This document shows, one piece after another, positions 8,843 through 17,751 of a stretch of DNA of 64,000 nucleotides. Below the pieces are notes generated by a model. It saw only the letters and a list, made by a program, of their open reading frames with translations, ran no database searches and was not told the DNA's origin. The position numbers and the translations under genes were made by a program. How positions within the stretch are numbered: position 1 is the stretch's first letter; every line of letters starts with the position of its first letter. Origin of the DNA: SABI01 sp963678555 (GTDB lineage: Bacteria > Spirochaetota > Spirochaetia > Sphaerochaetales > Sphaerochaetaceae); NCBI GenBank assembly GCA_963678555.2, contig CAXXJA010000001.1:186001-250000 (forward strand), read 5' to 3'.

Positions 8843-10350
8843 GCCTGTATCCTCCTTGTATCGGACCCTGCCATGAGCAGCCCCATATAGGTCAGGTCGA
8901 CATCTTTGTTATCCAGAATGTCGACTATGGTACCGTTGTACATGACCGCGATCCTGTCTCCGAGTTTGAGAATCTCTTCCAGATCACTGGAGATGAGAAG
9001 GACGGAGCAGCCCTGATCCCGGAGGTTTTTCAGTACGGTGTGCACCTCCTCGCTCGAGCCTATATCGAGTCCCCGTGTACTCTGGCTGGCGATCACGAGA
9101 CGCGGATTCCCCTCGAGTTCTCGAGCGAGGATCAGTTTCTGCTGATTCCCTCCCGACAGATACCGTACTGCCGTGTCCAGTGATGCAGTCTTGATGCCAT
9201 ACTCTCTGACCGCTTTCTGAGCCTCTGCTTCGAGGGCTTTGCGGTCGAGGAGATGGTGATGCCGATAGTTCCTGTTGCGGTAAAGATTCAGCAGCAGATT
9301 CTCCTTCAGATCCATATCGAGAACCAGAGAGTCTCTGAGGCGGTCATCGGATATGTACCCGACACCGAGGTCTTTTCTCTGCCTGACCGAGAGTCTGTTC
9401 AGTACTTTTCCGTCGAGTGTTATCGTTCCCGCGGAAGGTCTTGTCATTCCGAGTATCATCTCGGCAAGTTCCTTCTGTCCGTTTCCGTCGACTCCCGCCA
9501 CGGCGATGATCGACCCGGAGGGGACCGTGAGGGACAGAGGACCAAGGCGACCGTTTTCGCCTGTTATGCCGTCAAGGACAAGTGCTCTGCCGGTATCGGT
9601 GAGGGATGCCCGCCAGGGCATGTCATGCCGCAGAGGACGACCTATCATGAGTGAAGAGAGTTCCTCCTCAGAGGTCCGGGAGGTCTCCACCTCTCCTGCG
9701 TTGCACCCGTTTCTCAGGACGGTGATTCTGTCAGTGAGACTGAGGACTTCACTGATATGATGGGTGATGATGATGACAGAGTGGCCTTCCGACCTGAGAG
9801 TCCTCAGCACCTCGAACAGGCTCTCAACCTCCCCTGGGGTGAGGACAGCAGTTGGTTCGTCCAGAATGAGCAGGTTCGCCCTGCGGTACAGAACCTTGAT
9901 GATCTCCACGCGCTGCTGCTGTCCCACCGAGAGATCCTTCACCAGAGCGCAGGGGTCCACTTCCAGATGGTACCGTTCACTGAGGGAGCGGATCTCACGG
10001 TTCAGCTGTCTTCTCCTGACAAACGGATGACCGGGATTGCGGAGTCCCAGGGTGATATTCTCACTGACACTCAGAGTCGGCACGAGATGAAAGTGCTGAT
10101 GGACCATCCCGATGCGGTTATCGATCGCATCCTTCGGGTTCCTGATAGACACTTCCCTTCCCGACAGTTCGATAGAACCGCTGTCACTCTGATACAGACC
10201 GTACAGGATGTTCATCAGGGTCGTTTTCCCCGCCCCGTTCTCACCGAGAAGAGCATGAATCTCTCCCTGCTCTACACTCAGGTTCACCTTTGAGTTAGCT
10301 GGTTTGCCAAAGAACTGCTTGTCGATATCGGTCATTTTCAGTAGGGGCAT
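8839..10350 (-). CDS. ABC transporter ATPase, tandem-domain (BMP/nucleoside system)
   Basis: 503 aa with two fused nucleotide-binding domains. Domain 1 has Walker A GENGAGKTT, signature LSVGQQQRVEI and Walker B LLILDEPTAVLT. Domain 2 has a degenerate Walker A (GVDGNGQKEL), signature LSGGNQQKLILAREL and IASQSTRGLDIGS. This asymmetric pair is characteristic of ribose/nucleoside-type importers (RbsA/NupO family). It powers uptake with the two permeases encoded downstream. The ribosome site GAGGAG lies just after the hairpin that separates it from the binding-protein gene. Confidence 0.93.
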   Translation of the reverse strand: MPLLKMTDIDKQFFGKPANSKVNLSVEQGEIHALLGENGAGKTTLMNILYGLYQSDSGSIELSGREVSIRNPKDAIDNRIGMVHQHFHLVPTLSVSENITLGLRNPGHPFVRRRQLNREIRSLSERYHLEVDPCALVKDLSVGQQQRVEIIKVLYRRANLLILDEPTAVLTPGEVESLFEVLRTLRSEGHSVIIITHHISEVLSLTDRITVLRNGCNAGEVETSRTSEEELSSLMIGRPLRHDMPWRASLTDTGRALVLDGITGENGRLGPLSLTVPSGSIIAVAGVDGNGQKELAEMILGMTRPSAGTITLDGKVLNRLSVRQRKDLGVGYISDDRLRDSLVLDMDLKENLLLNLYRNRNYRHHHLLDRKALEAEAQKAVREYGIKTASLDTAVRYLSGGNQQKLILARELEGNPRLVIASQSTRGLDIGSSEEVHTVLKNLRDQGCSVLLISSDLEEILKLGDRIAVMYNGTIVDILDNKDVDLTYMGLLMAGSDTRRIQA

Positions 10351-10369
10351 CGGTTCTCCTCATACAGAA

Positions 10370-10394
10370 TCTGCCCGGGATCCTCCCGGGCAGA
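10370..10394 (-). terminator. Intercistronic stem-loop between binding protein and ATPase genes
   Basis: TCTGCCCGGGA and its perfect complement enclose a 3-nt loop, giving an 11-bp G+C-rich stem 12 bases after the binding-protein stop. There is only a short T run on the minus strand, so it is more likely an mRNA-stabilising or partial-termination element than a full terminator. Such hairpins commonly raise binding protein above the membrane components. Confidence 0.7.
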
Positions 10395-10405
10395 CGTGTC
10401 CTGTA

Positions 10406-11404
10406 TCAGCGTGTGGGGGTCTCAATCAGAGGGACAGTGAACGAGCCGTTCAGGATCTTCGCCCGTGTGTCGGCGATCAGCGTTTTCACCTCGGAAGGGA
10501 TCTTGTCCTCGAACGCATTGTATCCTGAGATATCGACGACACCGTCACTCATGCCGAGGTTGAATACACCACCTTCGTAGGTGTCAGTGTTGACCTTCTC
10601 TACGGCTGTCAGCACGAGGGCTGGTACACTGTACAGGGTCGATGCCATGACCGAGGTGGGCGCGATGGAACTCTGGTCATACGAGTCACCGGTCGAGAGA
10701 AGTCCTCGCTCCTCTGCTGCCTTGATAACACCTGTACCCGCCTGATTTGCGCAGTGGGAGAGTACGTCAGCTCCCTGATCGGCCATGGAAAGGGCTGCTT
10801 CCTTTCCGAGGGCAACATCAGTGAAACTGCTCACATAGGCATCGAGAACCTTGATCGAAGGATTAACGGCCTTTGCTCCGAGCTTGTACGCTTCCAGTAC
10901 CTTGACGATGGAGGGCTGTTCAAAGCCGCCGACGATACCGATGGTACCGGTTTCGGACATCGATGCCGACAGCATACCCATCAGGTAGCCTGCCTGCTCA
11001 CAAGCCATCACATAGGAAGCGACATTGTCACTGGAGGTGTTTGACTCGATAGCCATGAATTTCGTATCGGGGAACTGAGAGGAGATTCTCACCGCAGGTT
11101 CTCCGAACTGGAATCCATGACCGATAACCAGATCATAGCCCTGAGCGGCATAGTCCCTGAAGGATGCTTCACCGTCAGAGATGCCGACGTTCTCGGAGTA
11201 GGCTGTCTCAAGATTGTACTTCTGTTCAGCCTCCTTGAGTCCTGCAAAGGCCACGGCATTCCAGCCCTGATCGTTTGCGGGACCGGACAGAAGGAGTGCC
11301 ACCTTCATCTTCCCGTCCGAGCTGTCTTCCGCCTGTCCTGCGGCCATCAAAGCTACGGACCCGAGCACCAGTACCAAACATGCAACGAGCAATGTTCTCT
11401 TCAT
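10406..11404 (-). CDS. BMP-family ABC transporter substrate-binding protein (purine nucleoside type)
   Basis: 332 aa from the ATG at 11404, preferred over 11431 because GAGGAGG lies just upstream and the protein then begins with a signal peptide (MKRTLLVACLVLVLGSVALMAAGQAE). There is no lipobox Cys, so a soluble periplasmic form is predicted. Family motifs are VALLLSGPANDQGWNAVAF, YDLVIGHGFQFGEPA, KFMAIESN, GYLMGMLSA and GADVLSHCANQAG. The fold is that of T. pallidum PnrA/TmpC-type receptors, which bind purine nucleosides. It is co-transcribed with the deaminase upstream and the transporter downstream. Confidence 0.92.
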   Translation of the reverse strand: MKRTLLVACLVLVLGSVALMAAGQAEDSSDGKMKVALLLSGPANDQGWNAVAFAGLKEAEQKYNLETAYSENVGISDGEASFRDYAAQGYDLVIGHGFQFGEPAVRISSQFPDTKFMAIESNTSSDNVASYVMACEQAGYLMGMLSASMSETGTIGIVGGFEQPSIVKVLEAYKLGAKAVNPSIKVLDAYVSSFTDVALGKEAALSMADQGADVLSHCANQAGTGVIKAAEERGLLSTGDSYDQSSIAPTSVMASTLYSVPALVLTAVEKVNTDTYEGGVFNLGMSDGVVDISGYNAFEDKIPSEVKTLIADTRAKILNGSFTVPLIETPTR

Positions 11405-11443
11405 CTTCTTACTCCTCCTCAGGGATATCATCCCTGCAAAATT

Positions 11444-12832
11444 CTACCTGAAGGTCGACGGAAACAGGTTCCTCACTCGCTGAGTACAGACTTCATCTGC
11501 CTTTTCAGCAAGCTCCTTCTCATCGATACCGGGAAATTCCCCATCCTTCCAGACAACCTTACCCCCGACCATGGTGAGGGCTGTCTCTCCGGTAAACCCG
11601 CATCGTCCAAGGAAATTCATCGGGTCATGAGTCGTTCCAGCCATCTCGAGCTTCGAGATGTCAACAGCGAACAGGTCGGCAGCCTTTCCGGTTTCCAGAG
11701 AACCGATATCAGTACGACCAAGGGTCTTCGCTCCATTGACCGTAGCGATCTTGAGCATGTCGTAGGCGGAGGGAGCTCCTCCACGCCGTTTGCTGAAGTA
11801 GGACTGAGCCAGATAGGACATGCGAAGGGAATCAAGGAGGTTGGAACTGTCATTGGTAGCCGACCCGTCACACCCGAGGGAGACGGTGACTCCCGCGCTC
11901 TTGAGAGACGGAATGTCGATGATGGGGAAGCCGCCGAGCACGGCAGGTGCCGGACAGTGGGACAAACCTGTACCTGTCTGCCCCATCAGCCGGTATTCCT
12001 GTTCGTTCAATTCCCAGCCATGGGCAAGCCATACATCTGCGCCTGTGAAGCCGATATCCTGTGCCCATTCCAGGGTTCGCTTTCCGTACCGTTCGAGCAT
12101 GATCGGGTTCTCGCCTTCTCCGAGGTGAGTGTGAAGACGGACACCCTTCTGCCGTGCAAGCTGAACTGACTCCTCAAAGGTTTCCTGATAGCTGTTTATC
12201 GGCTGGCAGGGAGCGACCACGATCTGACTCATACTGTTCGGTGCAGGGTCATGATAGAGATCTATCAGGCGTTCACAGTCTCTGAGGAACTCATCGGTGC
12301 TCTCCACCATCTCAGGCGGGATCGTGCTTCCCTTTTCTTTCTCTAGGGTGTTGCAGCCTCGCCCTGCATGATAGCGTATCCCGAGGAGTGATGATGCCTC
12401 CATCTGCCTGTCGACTGCACTCTTGCCGGTCTTGCGTGTATAGCAGTACTGATGATCGAAGGCTGTCGTGCACCCGTGCTTGAGGAGGTCTGCCATCGCG
12501 ACGAGGGAGGAGTGGTAGATCACATCGCTGTCGAGCTGGGCGAAGATCGGGTAGATCTTGTCGAGCCAGTCAACGACAAGCAGGTTCGGGTAGTCGATGC
12601 TCACGAGGTTTCTCACGAATGTCTGGAAGAAGTGGTGGTGTGTGTTCACCAGGCCCGGATAGATGGCGTAGCTGCTGCCGTCCATGAGCGCTGCACCCTC
12701 TGAGGGCAGGTCCTTGCCTATCGCAGCAATCTGATACCCGTCGATCAATATATCCGAATCACGGTAGACCGTGTCCTGTTCATCACAGCTCACGATTGCG
12801 CGGACGTTTTTCAGCAGTGTTCTCTGTGCCAT
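11444..12832 (-). CDS. Amidohydrolase, 8-oxoguanine deaminase-like
   Basis: 462 aa COG0402-type metal-dependent deaminase. Motifs in order: metal ligands NTHHHFFQTFVRNL (about residue 60), HTHLGEGENP, LAHGWELNEQEYRLMGQTG, SHCPAPAVLGG and SLGCDGSATNDSSNL. The NTHHHFFQT and DGSATNDSSNL forms are those I associate with 8-oxoguanine deaminases, which convert 8-oxoguanine to urate; a guanine- or isoguanine-type substrate is the alternative. It is the first gene of the BMP transporter operon, so imported purines are probably its substrates. The ribosome site GAGGTGG precedes the ATG. Confidence 0.85.
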   Translation of the reverse strand: MAQRTLLKNVRAIVSCDEQDTVYRDSDILIDGYQIAAIGKDLPSEGAALMDGSSYAIYPGLVNTHHHFFQTFVRNLVSIDYPNLLVVDWLDKIYPIFAQLDSDVIYHSSLVAMADLLKHGCTTAFDHQYCYTRKTGKSAVDRQMEASSLLGIRYHAGRGCNTLEKEKGSTIPPEMVESTDEFLRDCERLIDLYHDPAPNSMSQIVVAPCQPINSYQETFEESVQLARQKGVRLHTHLGEGENPIMLERYGKRTLEWAQDIGFTGADVWLAHGWELNEQEYRLMGQTGTGLSHCPAPAVLGGFPIIDIPSLKSAGVTVSLGCDGSATNDSSNLLDSLRMSYLAQSYFSKRRGGAPSAYDMLKIATVNGAKTLGRTDIGSLETGKAADLFAVDISKLEMAGTTHDPMNFLGRCGFTGETALTMVGGKVVWKDGEFPGIDEKELAEKADEVCTQRVRNLFPSTFR

Positions 12833-12862
12833 CTGAATCCACCTCAGTACCTTGATGGGAGA

Positions 12863-12893
12863 ACGATAAACCCTATAGTAACTATAGGGTCAA
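12863..12893 (-). promoter_or_regulatory. MerR-type promoter/operator of the purine operon
   Basis: On the minus strand a -35 TTGACC (12893-12888) and a -10 TATCGT (12868-12863) are separated by 19 bp. The spacer is filled by a perfect dyad (12870-12890: ACCCTATAGT, one base, ACTATAGGGT). An over-long 19-bp spacer containing the operator is the hallmark of MerR-activated promoters. The expected transcript starts about 25 bases before the amidohydrolase ATG. The MerR gene at the end of this operon is the likely regulator. Confidence 0.8.
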
Positions 12894-13359
12894 GAGATTT
12901 CGATATATTTTTCTTTTATTATGTACTGAAGTCTCAGCACACAAGCTAGACAGCTCACCATCACGATTTCAACTGAAGCATTGCCGCTGTGACGTAACTT
13001 CACAAAAAAAAGCATGAATTTGTTGGAGGGACACTATACGTCACACTTCCCACTATAGAATGCCAATACGCACAGGAACAAACGGATTGTGTTCCAATAC
13101 GGGAGTGGGCAGTGGTGCAATTTTTAAGGGGTTGACGAGTGTAGAGGAAGAACATGTGGATTAAACATCAAGCATGAAAAGTCTGAGGTGATGAAGAGAG
13201 TCTTCTCGCTTCATAAATCGTGAATGCTGGACTAACTCTGGCACGGGTTGACACTCTGACATACTTCATGAAGAGAAAGGAACTACTGGCAGACGAGGAA
13301 AGTGAGAACATGTGAGCGGATCGTTAAGAGGGGCAGACGTAACTATGTTACACCTTTTA
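12894..13359. other. Non-coding interval before the cas operon
   Basis: The divergent gap between the purine operon and cas1 is A+T-rich. Beyond the two promoters annotated at its ends I see no ORF with a ribosome site, no structured RNA and no repeat related to the CRISPR array. Confidence 0.6.
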
Positions 13360-13388
13360 TTGTTGCTTACTTTTAAAGAGAGTATAAT
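13360..13388 (+). promoter_or_regulatory. Predicted promoter of the cas operon
   Basis: TTGTTG (13360-13365) and a perfect TATAAT (13383-13388) with 17-bp spacing. This predicts a leader of about 120 nt before cas1. It is the best sigma-70 match in the intergenic region, and the only one upstream of six tightly packed cas genes. Confidence 0.6.
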
Positions 13389-13516
13389 TCATATTTCCTT
13401 TATAAAGGTTTAAAACTATGAATGATTCGATGCTATACTATGATAGATTAATTCATAAAACTCCGGATTGATACAAGGTATGAGAGAATTCTAAAAGAGA
13501 GGAAAAACCTGTTACC

Positions 13517-14476
13517 ATGGAACCATTGTCAGACTTGAAAGCAGTATTGCATTCTAAAAGAGCGAATATTTTCTATCTGGAAAAATGTCGGGTCATGATG
13601 AAAGACGGCAGAGTTGTATATTTGACGGAAAAGTCAGAAGAGTCTCAGTATTGGAATATTCCCATAGCAAATACAAGTGTCATACTTCTCGGGACAGGAA
13701 CCTCAATCACACAGGCGGCAGTACGTATGTTGTCTTCGGCAGGTGTCCCCTTCGGATTTTCCGGAGGTGGTGGAACGCCCTTATTTGCAGGAACAGAAGT
13801 CCAATGGATAACCCCTCAAAGCGAGTATCGACCAACAGAATATGTGCAGCAATGGATGAAATTTTGGTTTGATTCAGAAAAGAGACTCCTTCGGGCTAAG
13901 TTTTTTCAAGAAAGCCGACTGGATTTTCTTATGAAGACCTGGGAAGATGATAGGGATATTAAAGAGGCAAATATCCATGTCGATGATTATGAAATGCAAC
14001 ACATCCTGAACATATACCGGAATAAAATTTCCACTACTGATAATGTTGGAGACCTGTTGGCAACTGAGGCTCTCATGACGAAGGAGTTGTATAAGTATGT
14101 GGCAAAAAAAGTTGGATTAACGGATTTTAGAAGGGATCGGGATCAGCCGATTGATAAAGCAAACATGTTTCTGAATCATGGGAACTATCTGGCCTATGGT
14201 TTAGCGGCAACAACTCTATGGGTGTTGGGGATTCCGCATGGGTTCGCAGTGATGCATGGAAAAACCAGGAGAGGAGCTCTTGTTTTCGATGTTGCTGACC
14301 TTATTAAAGATGCGATAGTGCTCCCTCTGGCTTTTATAAGTGCATTCGCACAACATTCTGATAAAGAATTCAGAGATGCGTGCCTTCAAGCATTTGCTAC
14401 ACACGGAGCTCTGGATTTTATGTTTGACAAGGTAAAAGAGGCTGCGATTACCCAAGTATCCGGAGCGTTGCTGTGA
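13517..14476 (+). CDS. cas1: Cas1, type I-F spacer-acquisition integrase
   Basis: 319 aa. The start LSDLKAVLHSKRANIFYLEK is the standard I-F Cas1 N-terminus. GTGTSITQAAVRMLSSAGVPFGFSGGGG and the C-terminal NHGNYLAYGLAATTLWVLGIPHGFAVMHGKTRRGALVFDVADLIKD region carry the metal-binding Glu/His/Asp side chains of the family. With the Cas2 part of Cas2-3 it integrates new spacers next to the leader. It is first in the operon, and its TGA overlaps the GTG of cas2-3 by four bases. The ribosome site GAGAGG is 15 bases from the ATG, longer than usual. Confidence 0.95.
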   Translation: MEPLSDLKAVLHSKRANIFYLEKCRVMMKDGRVVYLTEKSEESQYWNIPIANTSVILLGTGTSITQAAVRMLSSAGVPFGFSGGGGTPLFAGTEVQWITPQSEYRPTEYVQQWMKFWFDSEKRLLRAKFFQESRLDFLMKTWEDDRDIKEANIHVDDYEMQHILNIYRNKISTTDNVGDLLATEALMTKELYKYVAKKVGLTDFRRDRDQPIDKANMFLNHGNYLAYGLAATTLWVLGIPHGFAVMHGKTRRGALVFDVADLIKDAIVLPLAFISAFAQHSDKEFRDACLQAFATHGALDFMFDKVKEAAITQVSGALL

Positions 14477-17400
14477 TTGTCCTCTTTATCTCTCAGTGTG
14501 AGAAAAAATCGATAAAACGAACCAATAGAATCCTTGATTCCTTTGCCAATCGGATTGGTGATAGAACCTGGAAAACAGTAATAACACAAAACGGACTCGA
14601 CTCTGTAAGGAAATTGTTGAAAAAGACCGCAAGCAAGAATACTGCAGTTGCATGCCATGTTATTCATGGCAGTAACAGTTCCAGGTTGCTTTGGATCGTT
14701 GGAAAACGAAGTAGATTCAGCGATGATGGAATTGTCCCTGTTGGATTCACCTCCAGAAAGATTGTCAACAGCCAATGGGAAAATACTTGGGATTTTCACG
14801 GTCTAATGACCTCCATTACCGCTTTGGCCGCTTTGTTTCATGATATAGGGAAGTCAAACAAAGCTTTTCAGGATAAACTGAGGAAACCGGGGACAGTCAT
14901 ACAAGATCCACTTAGGCACGAATGGATATCAGCATTATGTATTAGTGCAATAACCGGGATAGCGGCAAAGCAGAATAAGGGTTTCTTCTCATATCTTATA
15001 GAGGGGGATTATCAGGAAAACCAGATTATTGAAGAGCTCGTCAGGTTGAACGATTTTCAAGAACCTTTTTCCGAGCTTGATGATTTCGCTTTCAGTATCG
15101 TCTGGCTCATCCTTTCTCATCATAAAATCCCCGGACCTGATACACCAAATCAGTACCTGGGCTATGAGAGCAGAAATATTAACACTTTGAGACAGTTGAT
15201 CCAGAAGGACTGGGGATATGCTAATGGTGAAAAAGCACATGCTTGTTTCACGTTCCCGAGAGGGCTACCCATACATTCCCAAGCATGGAAAAAACAAGTT
15301 GTTAAATGGGCTAAAAAAGCTCTTAAATATTCAGGCCTGTACACAAAAGTTCAAAAAGAAGGCTATCTCAGACTGATACTTTACTATTCAAGACTAAATT
15401 TGATGTTTGCAGACTATCTTTATTCTTCATACAGATCAACAAAGAAAAACGAATCTACCACTGGTATTCTGTATGCGAATACAGATTCTGATAAACATCT
15501 TAACCAGACGCTTGAAGAACATCTGCTGGGAGTATTACATGAATCTCTTTCAATGGCGCATCTGCTGCCAAGATTTGAAACTGATTTAGACACCGCCCGT
15601 GATGTGAGATCGCTGGCCCGTAAGGCACCTGCCGGAAGTCCCTTTCACTGGCAGGATGTGGCAACTGCGAAACTGAACGAATTCAGGAAACTATCAGAAA
15701 CACAAGAACATGCATTTTTAGACGGGATGTTTATTGTTAATCTTGCAAGCACAGGGTGCGGAAAAACCTTTGCGAATGCAAAAATTATGCAGGCTTTGAA
15801 TCCCGTTTACGGAGAACTTCGATTTACTTTAGCACTCGGGCTAAGGACACTGACTCTCCAGACAGGGAATGAATATCGATCGAGAGTAGGGCTAGATGAA
15901 TCAGAACTTGCTGTTGTTATTGGGTCAGATGCCATTGCAGATATGTGGGATCCTTCATTTTCTGCGGGCTATTCAGACTCCCATGAAAGTCTCATGGACG
16001 AAGAAATCGAGTATCAGTCGTCAATTCCTGAATCTCGTGTAAGTGCGATCCTCAAAGATGAAAAATCGAGAAAACTTCTCTACTCACCTGTACTTGCCTG
16101 TACAGTAGATTATATGGTTCGGGCAACAGAAACAATAAGAGGAGGTAAGTGGATGCTACCTTTTCTGCGTATTATGTCCTCCGACCTGGTGATTGATGAG
16201 ATTGATGATTTCACACAGAAGGACCTCATCGTTATTGGGCGGCTTGTTCACCTTGCAGGCATGTTAGGTCGAAAAGTACTCATTTCTTCAGCTACGATAC
16301 CAGCGTTCATGGCTGAAGGTTTTTTCAGGGTCTATCGTGATGGCTGGAATATCTATTCGGCAGCAAGGAGAAGATCTCCTCAAATCGGATGTGTATGGGT
16401 AGATGAGTTTTCTACTTCAATTCATCCAATAGCAGGGCCTTCTGCCCAAGCGTGTTGTGATGCCTTTAAAGCACAGCACCAAGCTTTTATATTGGGCAGA
16501 GTCGCTCATATACGAAAAAATGAAAAGCTCCATGGAATCAGAAGAAAGGCACGACTGATTCCACTTGAGAAACCTGTACTACAAAATTCAAAGGAGACTG
16601 TTCAGGAACAGTATTTTGAAACAATCAGAAATGAAATTCTTCATGAGCATACCATACACGCGTGTAAAGATCCTTATTCGGAAAAGTTGGTATCATTCGG
16701 CCTCGTTAGACTGGCTCATATAGATACATGCATAGATTTGACTACAAGTCTTATCGGACAGGTCTATCCTGAGGACATAGCTTTGCGTGTCATGCCGTAT
16801 CATAGTCGTCAGGTGCTTGCAATCCGGAGTTTTCAGGAACATCATCTTGATTTTGTACTCACCTGTAAAAATGATACAAGGACACAGGCTTTTACTGACC
16901 CTATCATTCGTTCTCATATCGATGAATCGAAATCAGATAATATCATTTTTGTTGTTGTTGCAACACCTATTGAAGAGATAGGAAGAGATCATGATTTTGA
17001 TTGGGCTATTGTAGAGCCGTCATCATTCAGATCAATTATTCAGCTTGCAGGCAGAGTGAGAAGGCATCGAAATAACCCAACTAATAATCCCAATATTGGT
17101 GTACTGCAGTATAGTATCAATGGATTAATAAAACCACTCGAGACACCGGTTTTCTGTTCTCCCGGCTATGAATCAAAACGCAATATGCTTGTATCACATA
17201 ATCTCTCAGAGATTTTGGATATGCGAGAGATTGAGACTAGCGTGAACTCCATACAGAGAATTCTCATGAAAGAAAACCTGCAGCAGCATCAGAAGCTCAT
17301 TGATTTGGAGTTGTTTGCAATTAGGGAACTTCTTAGAGCTTATACTGATAAGGGCCCGGAGATGATGGAAGGATGGCTGAGTCCAAGTATTTGGTGGTAC

Positions 17401-17739
17401 ACGTCGCTTCCACAGAAACTTTCGCTTTTTAGATCCTCCTCACCTACTGACCGAATAATCTATTATTACGATGGTGATGATGACCCGGTATTTGGTATAT
17501 ATCAGAATGGTTTTATCCCGAAAGAATCCATTTTAAATATCAAGAGACGGTTCATCAGCGATTCTGACAGAAATAATTTGTGGATGAACCATGATTACAT
17601 ATCAGCTCTTGCATATATAAAAGATAAAAGAGGAGGGACGTATGGCTACTTGTCGAGGAATTACGGAGAAATACGTATTCCATCACACGCTCACGGGTTT
17701 GAATACTCCGATCTGCTTGGAATGCGGAAAACAAGGTAA
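14473..17739 (+). CDS. cas3: Cas2-3 fusion, type I-F nuclease-helicase
   Basis: 1088 aa. Residues 1-95 are a Cas2 domain (IVLFISQCEKKSIKRTNRIL). An HD nuclease follows (AALFHDIGKSNKAF, H123-D124) and then a superfamily 2 helicase with Walker A STGCGKT (about 428), DEID (about 573), SSAT (about 604) and a late RxxGRVRRHR motif (QLAGRVRRHRNN). The fusion is diagnostic of type I-F: the Cas2 part joins Cas1 for adaptation, while the helicase-nuclease degrades DNA bound by the Csy complex. The GTG start overlaps the cas1 stop. The frame is intact. Confidence 0.95.
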   Translation: MIVLFISQCEKKSIKRTNRILDSFANRIGDRTWKTVITQNGLDSVRKLLKKTASKNTAVACHVIHGSNSSRLLWIVGKRSRFSDDGIVPVGFTSRKIVNSQWENTWDFHGLMTSITALAALFHDIGKSNKAFQDKLRKPGTVIQDPLRHEWISALCISAITGIAAKQNKGFFSYLIEGDYQENQIIEELVRLNDFQEPFSELDDFAFSIVWLILSHHKIPGPDTPNQYLGYESRNINTLRQLIQKDWGYANGEKAHACFTFPRGLPIHSQAWKKQVVKWAKKALKYSGLYTKVQKEGYLRLILYYSRLNLMFADYLYSSYRSTKKNESTTGILYANTDSDKHLNQTLEEHLLGVLHESLSMAHLLPRFETDLDTARDVRSLARKAPAGSPFHWQDVATAKLNEFRKLSETQEHAFLDGMFIVNLASTGCGKTFANAKIMQALNPVYGELRFTLALGLRTLTLQTGNEYRSRVGLDESELAVVIGSDAIADMWDPSFSAGYSDSHESLMDEEIEYQSSIPESRVSAILKDEKSRKLLYSPVLACTVDYMVRATETIRGGKWMLPFLRIMSSDLVIDEIDDFTQKDLIVIGRLVHLAGMLGRKVLISSATIPAFMAEGFFRVYRDGWNIYSAARRRSPQIGCVWVDEFSTSIHPIAGPSAQACCDAFKAQHQAFILGRVAHIRKNEKLHGIRRKARLIPLEKPVLQNSKETVQEQYFETIRNEILHEHTIHACKDPYSEKLVSFGLVRLAHIDTCIDLTTSLIGQVYPEDIALRVMPYHSRQVLAIRSFQEHHLDFVLTCKNDTRTQAFTDPIIRSHIDESKSDNIIFVVVATPIEEIGRDHDFDWAIVEPSSFRSIIQLAGRVRRHRNNPTNNPNIGVLQYSINGLIKPLETPVFCSPGYESKRNMLVSHNLSEILDMREIETSVNSIQRILMKENLQQHQKLIDLELFAIRELLRAYTDKGPEMMEGWLSPSIWWYTSLPQKLSLFRSSSPTDRIIYYYDGDDDPVFGIYQNGFIPKESILNIKRRFISDSDRNNLWMNHDYISALAYIKDKRGGTYGYLSRNYGEIRIPSHAHGFEYSDLLGMRKTR

Positions 17740-17751
17740 AGGAGGTTCCAA

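Noticed and set aside
12833..13516. Riboswitch or small gene between the purine operon and cas1
   Set aside because: No purine-riboswitch core and no ORF with a ribosome site; only the two promoters are supported.
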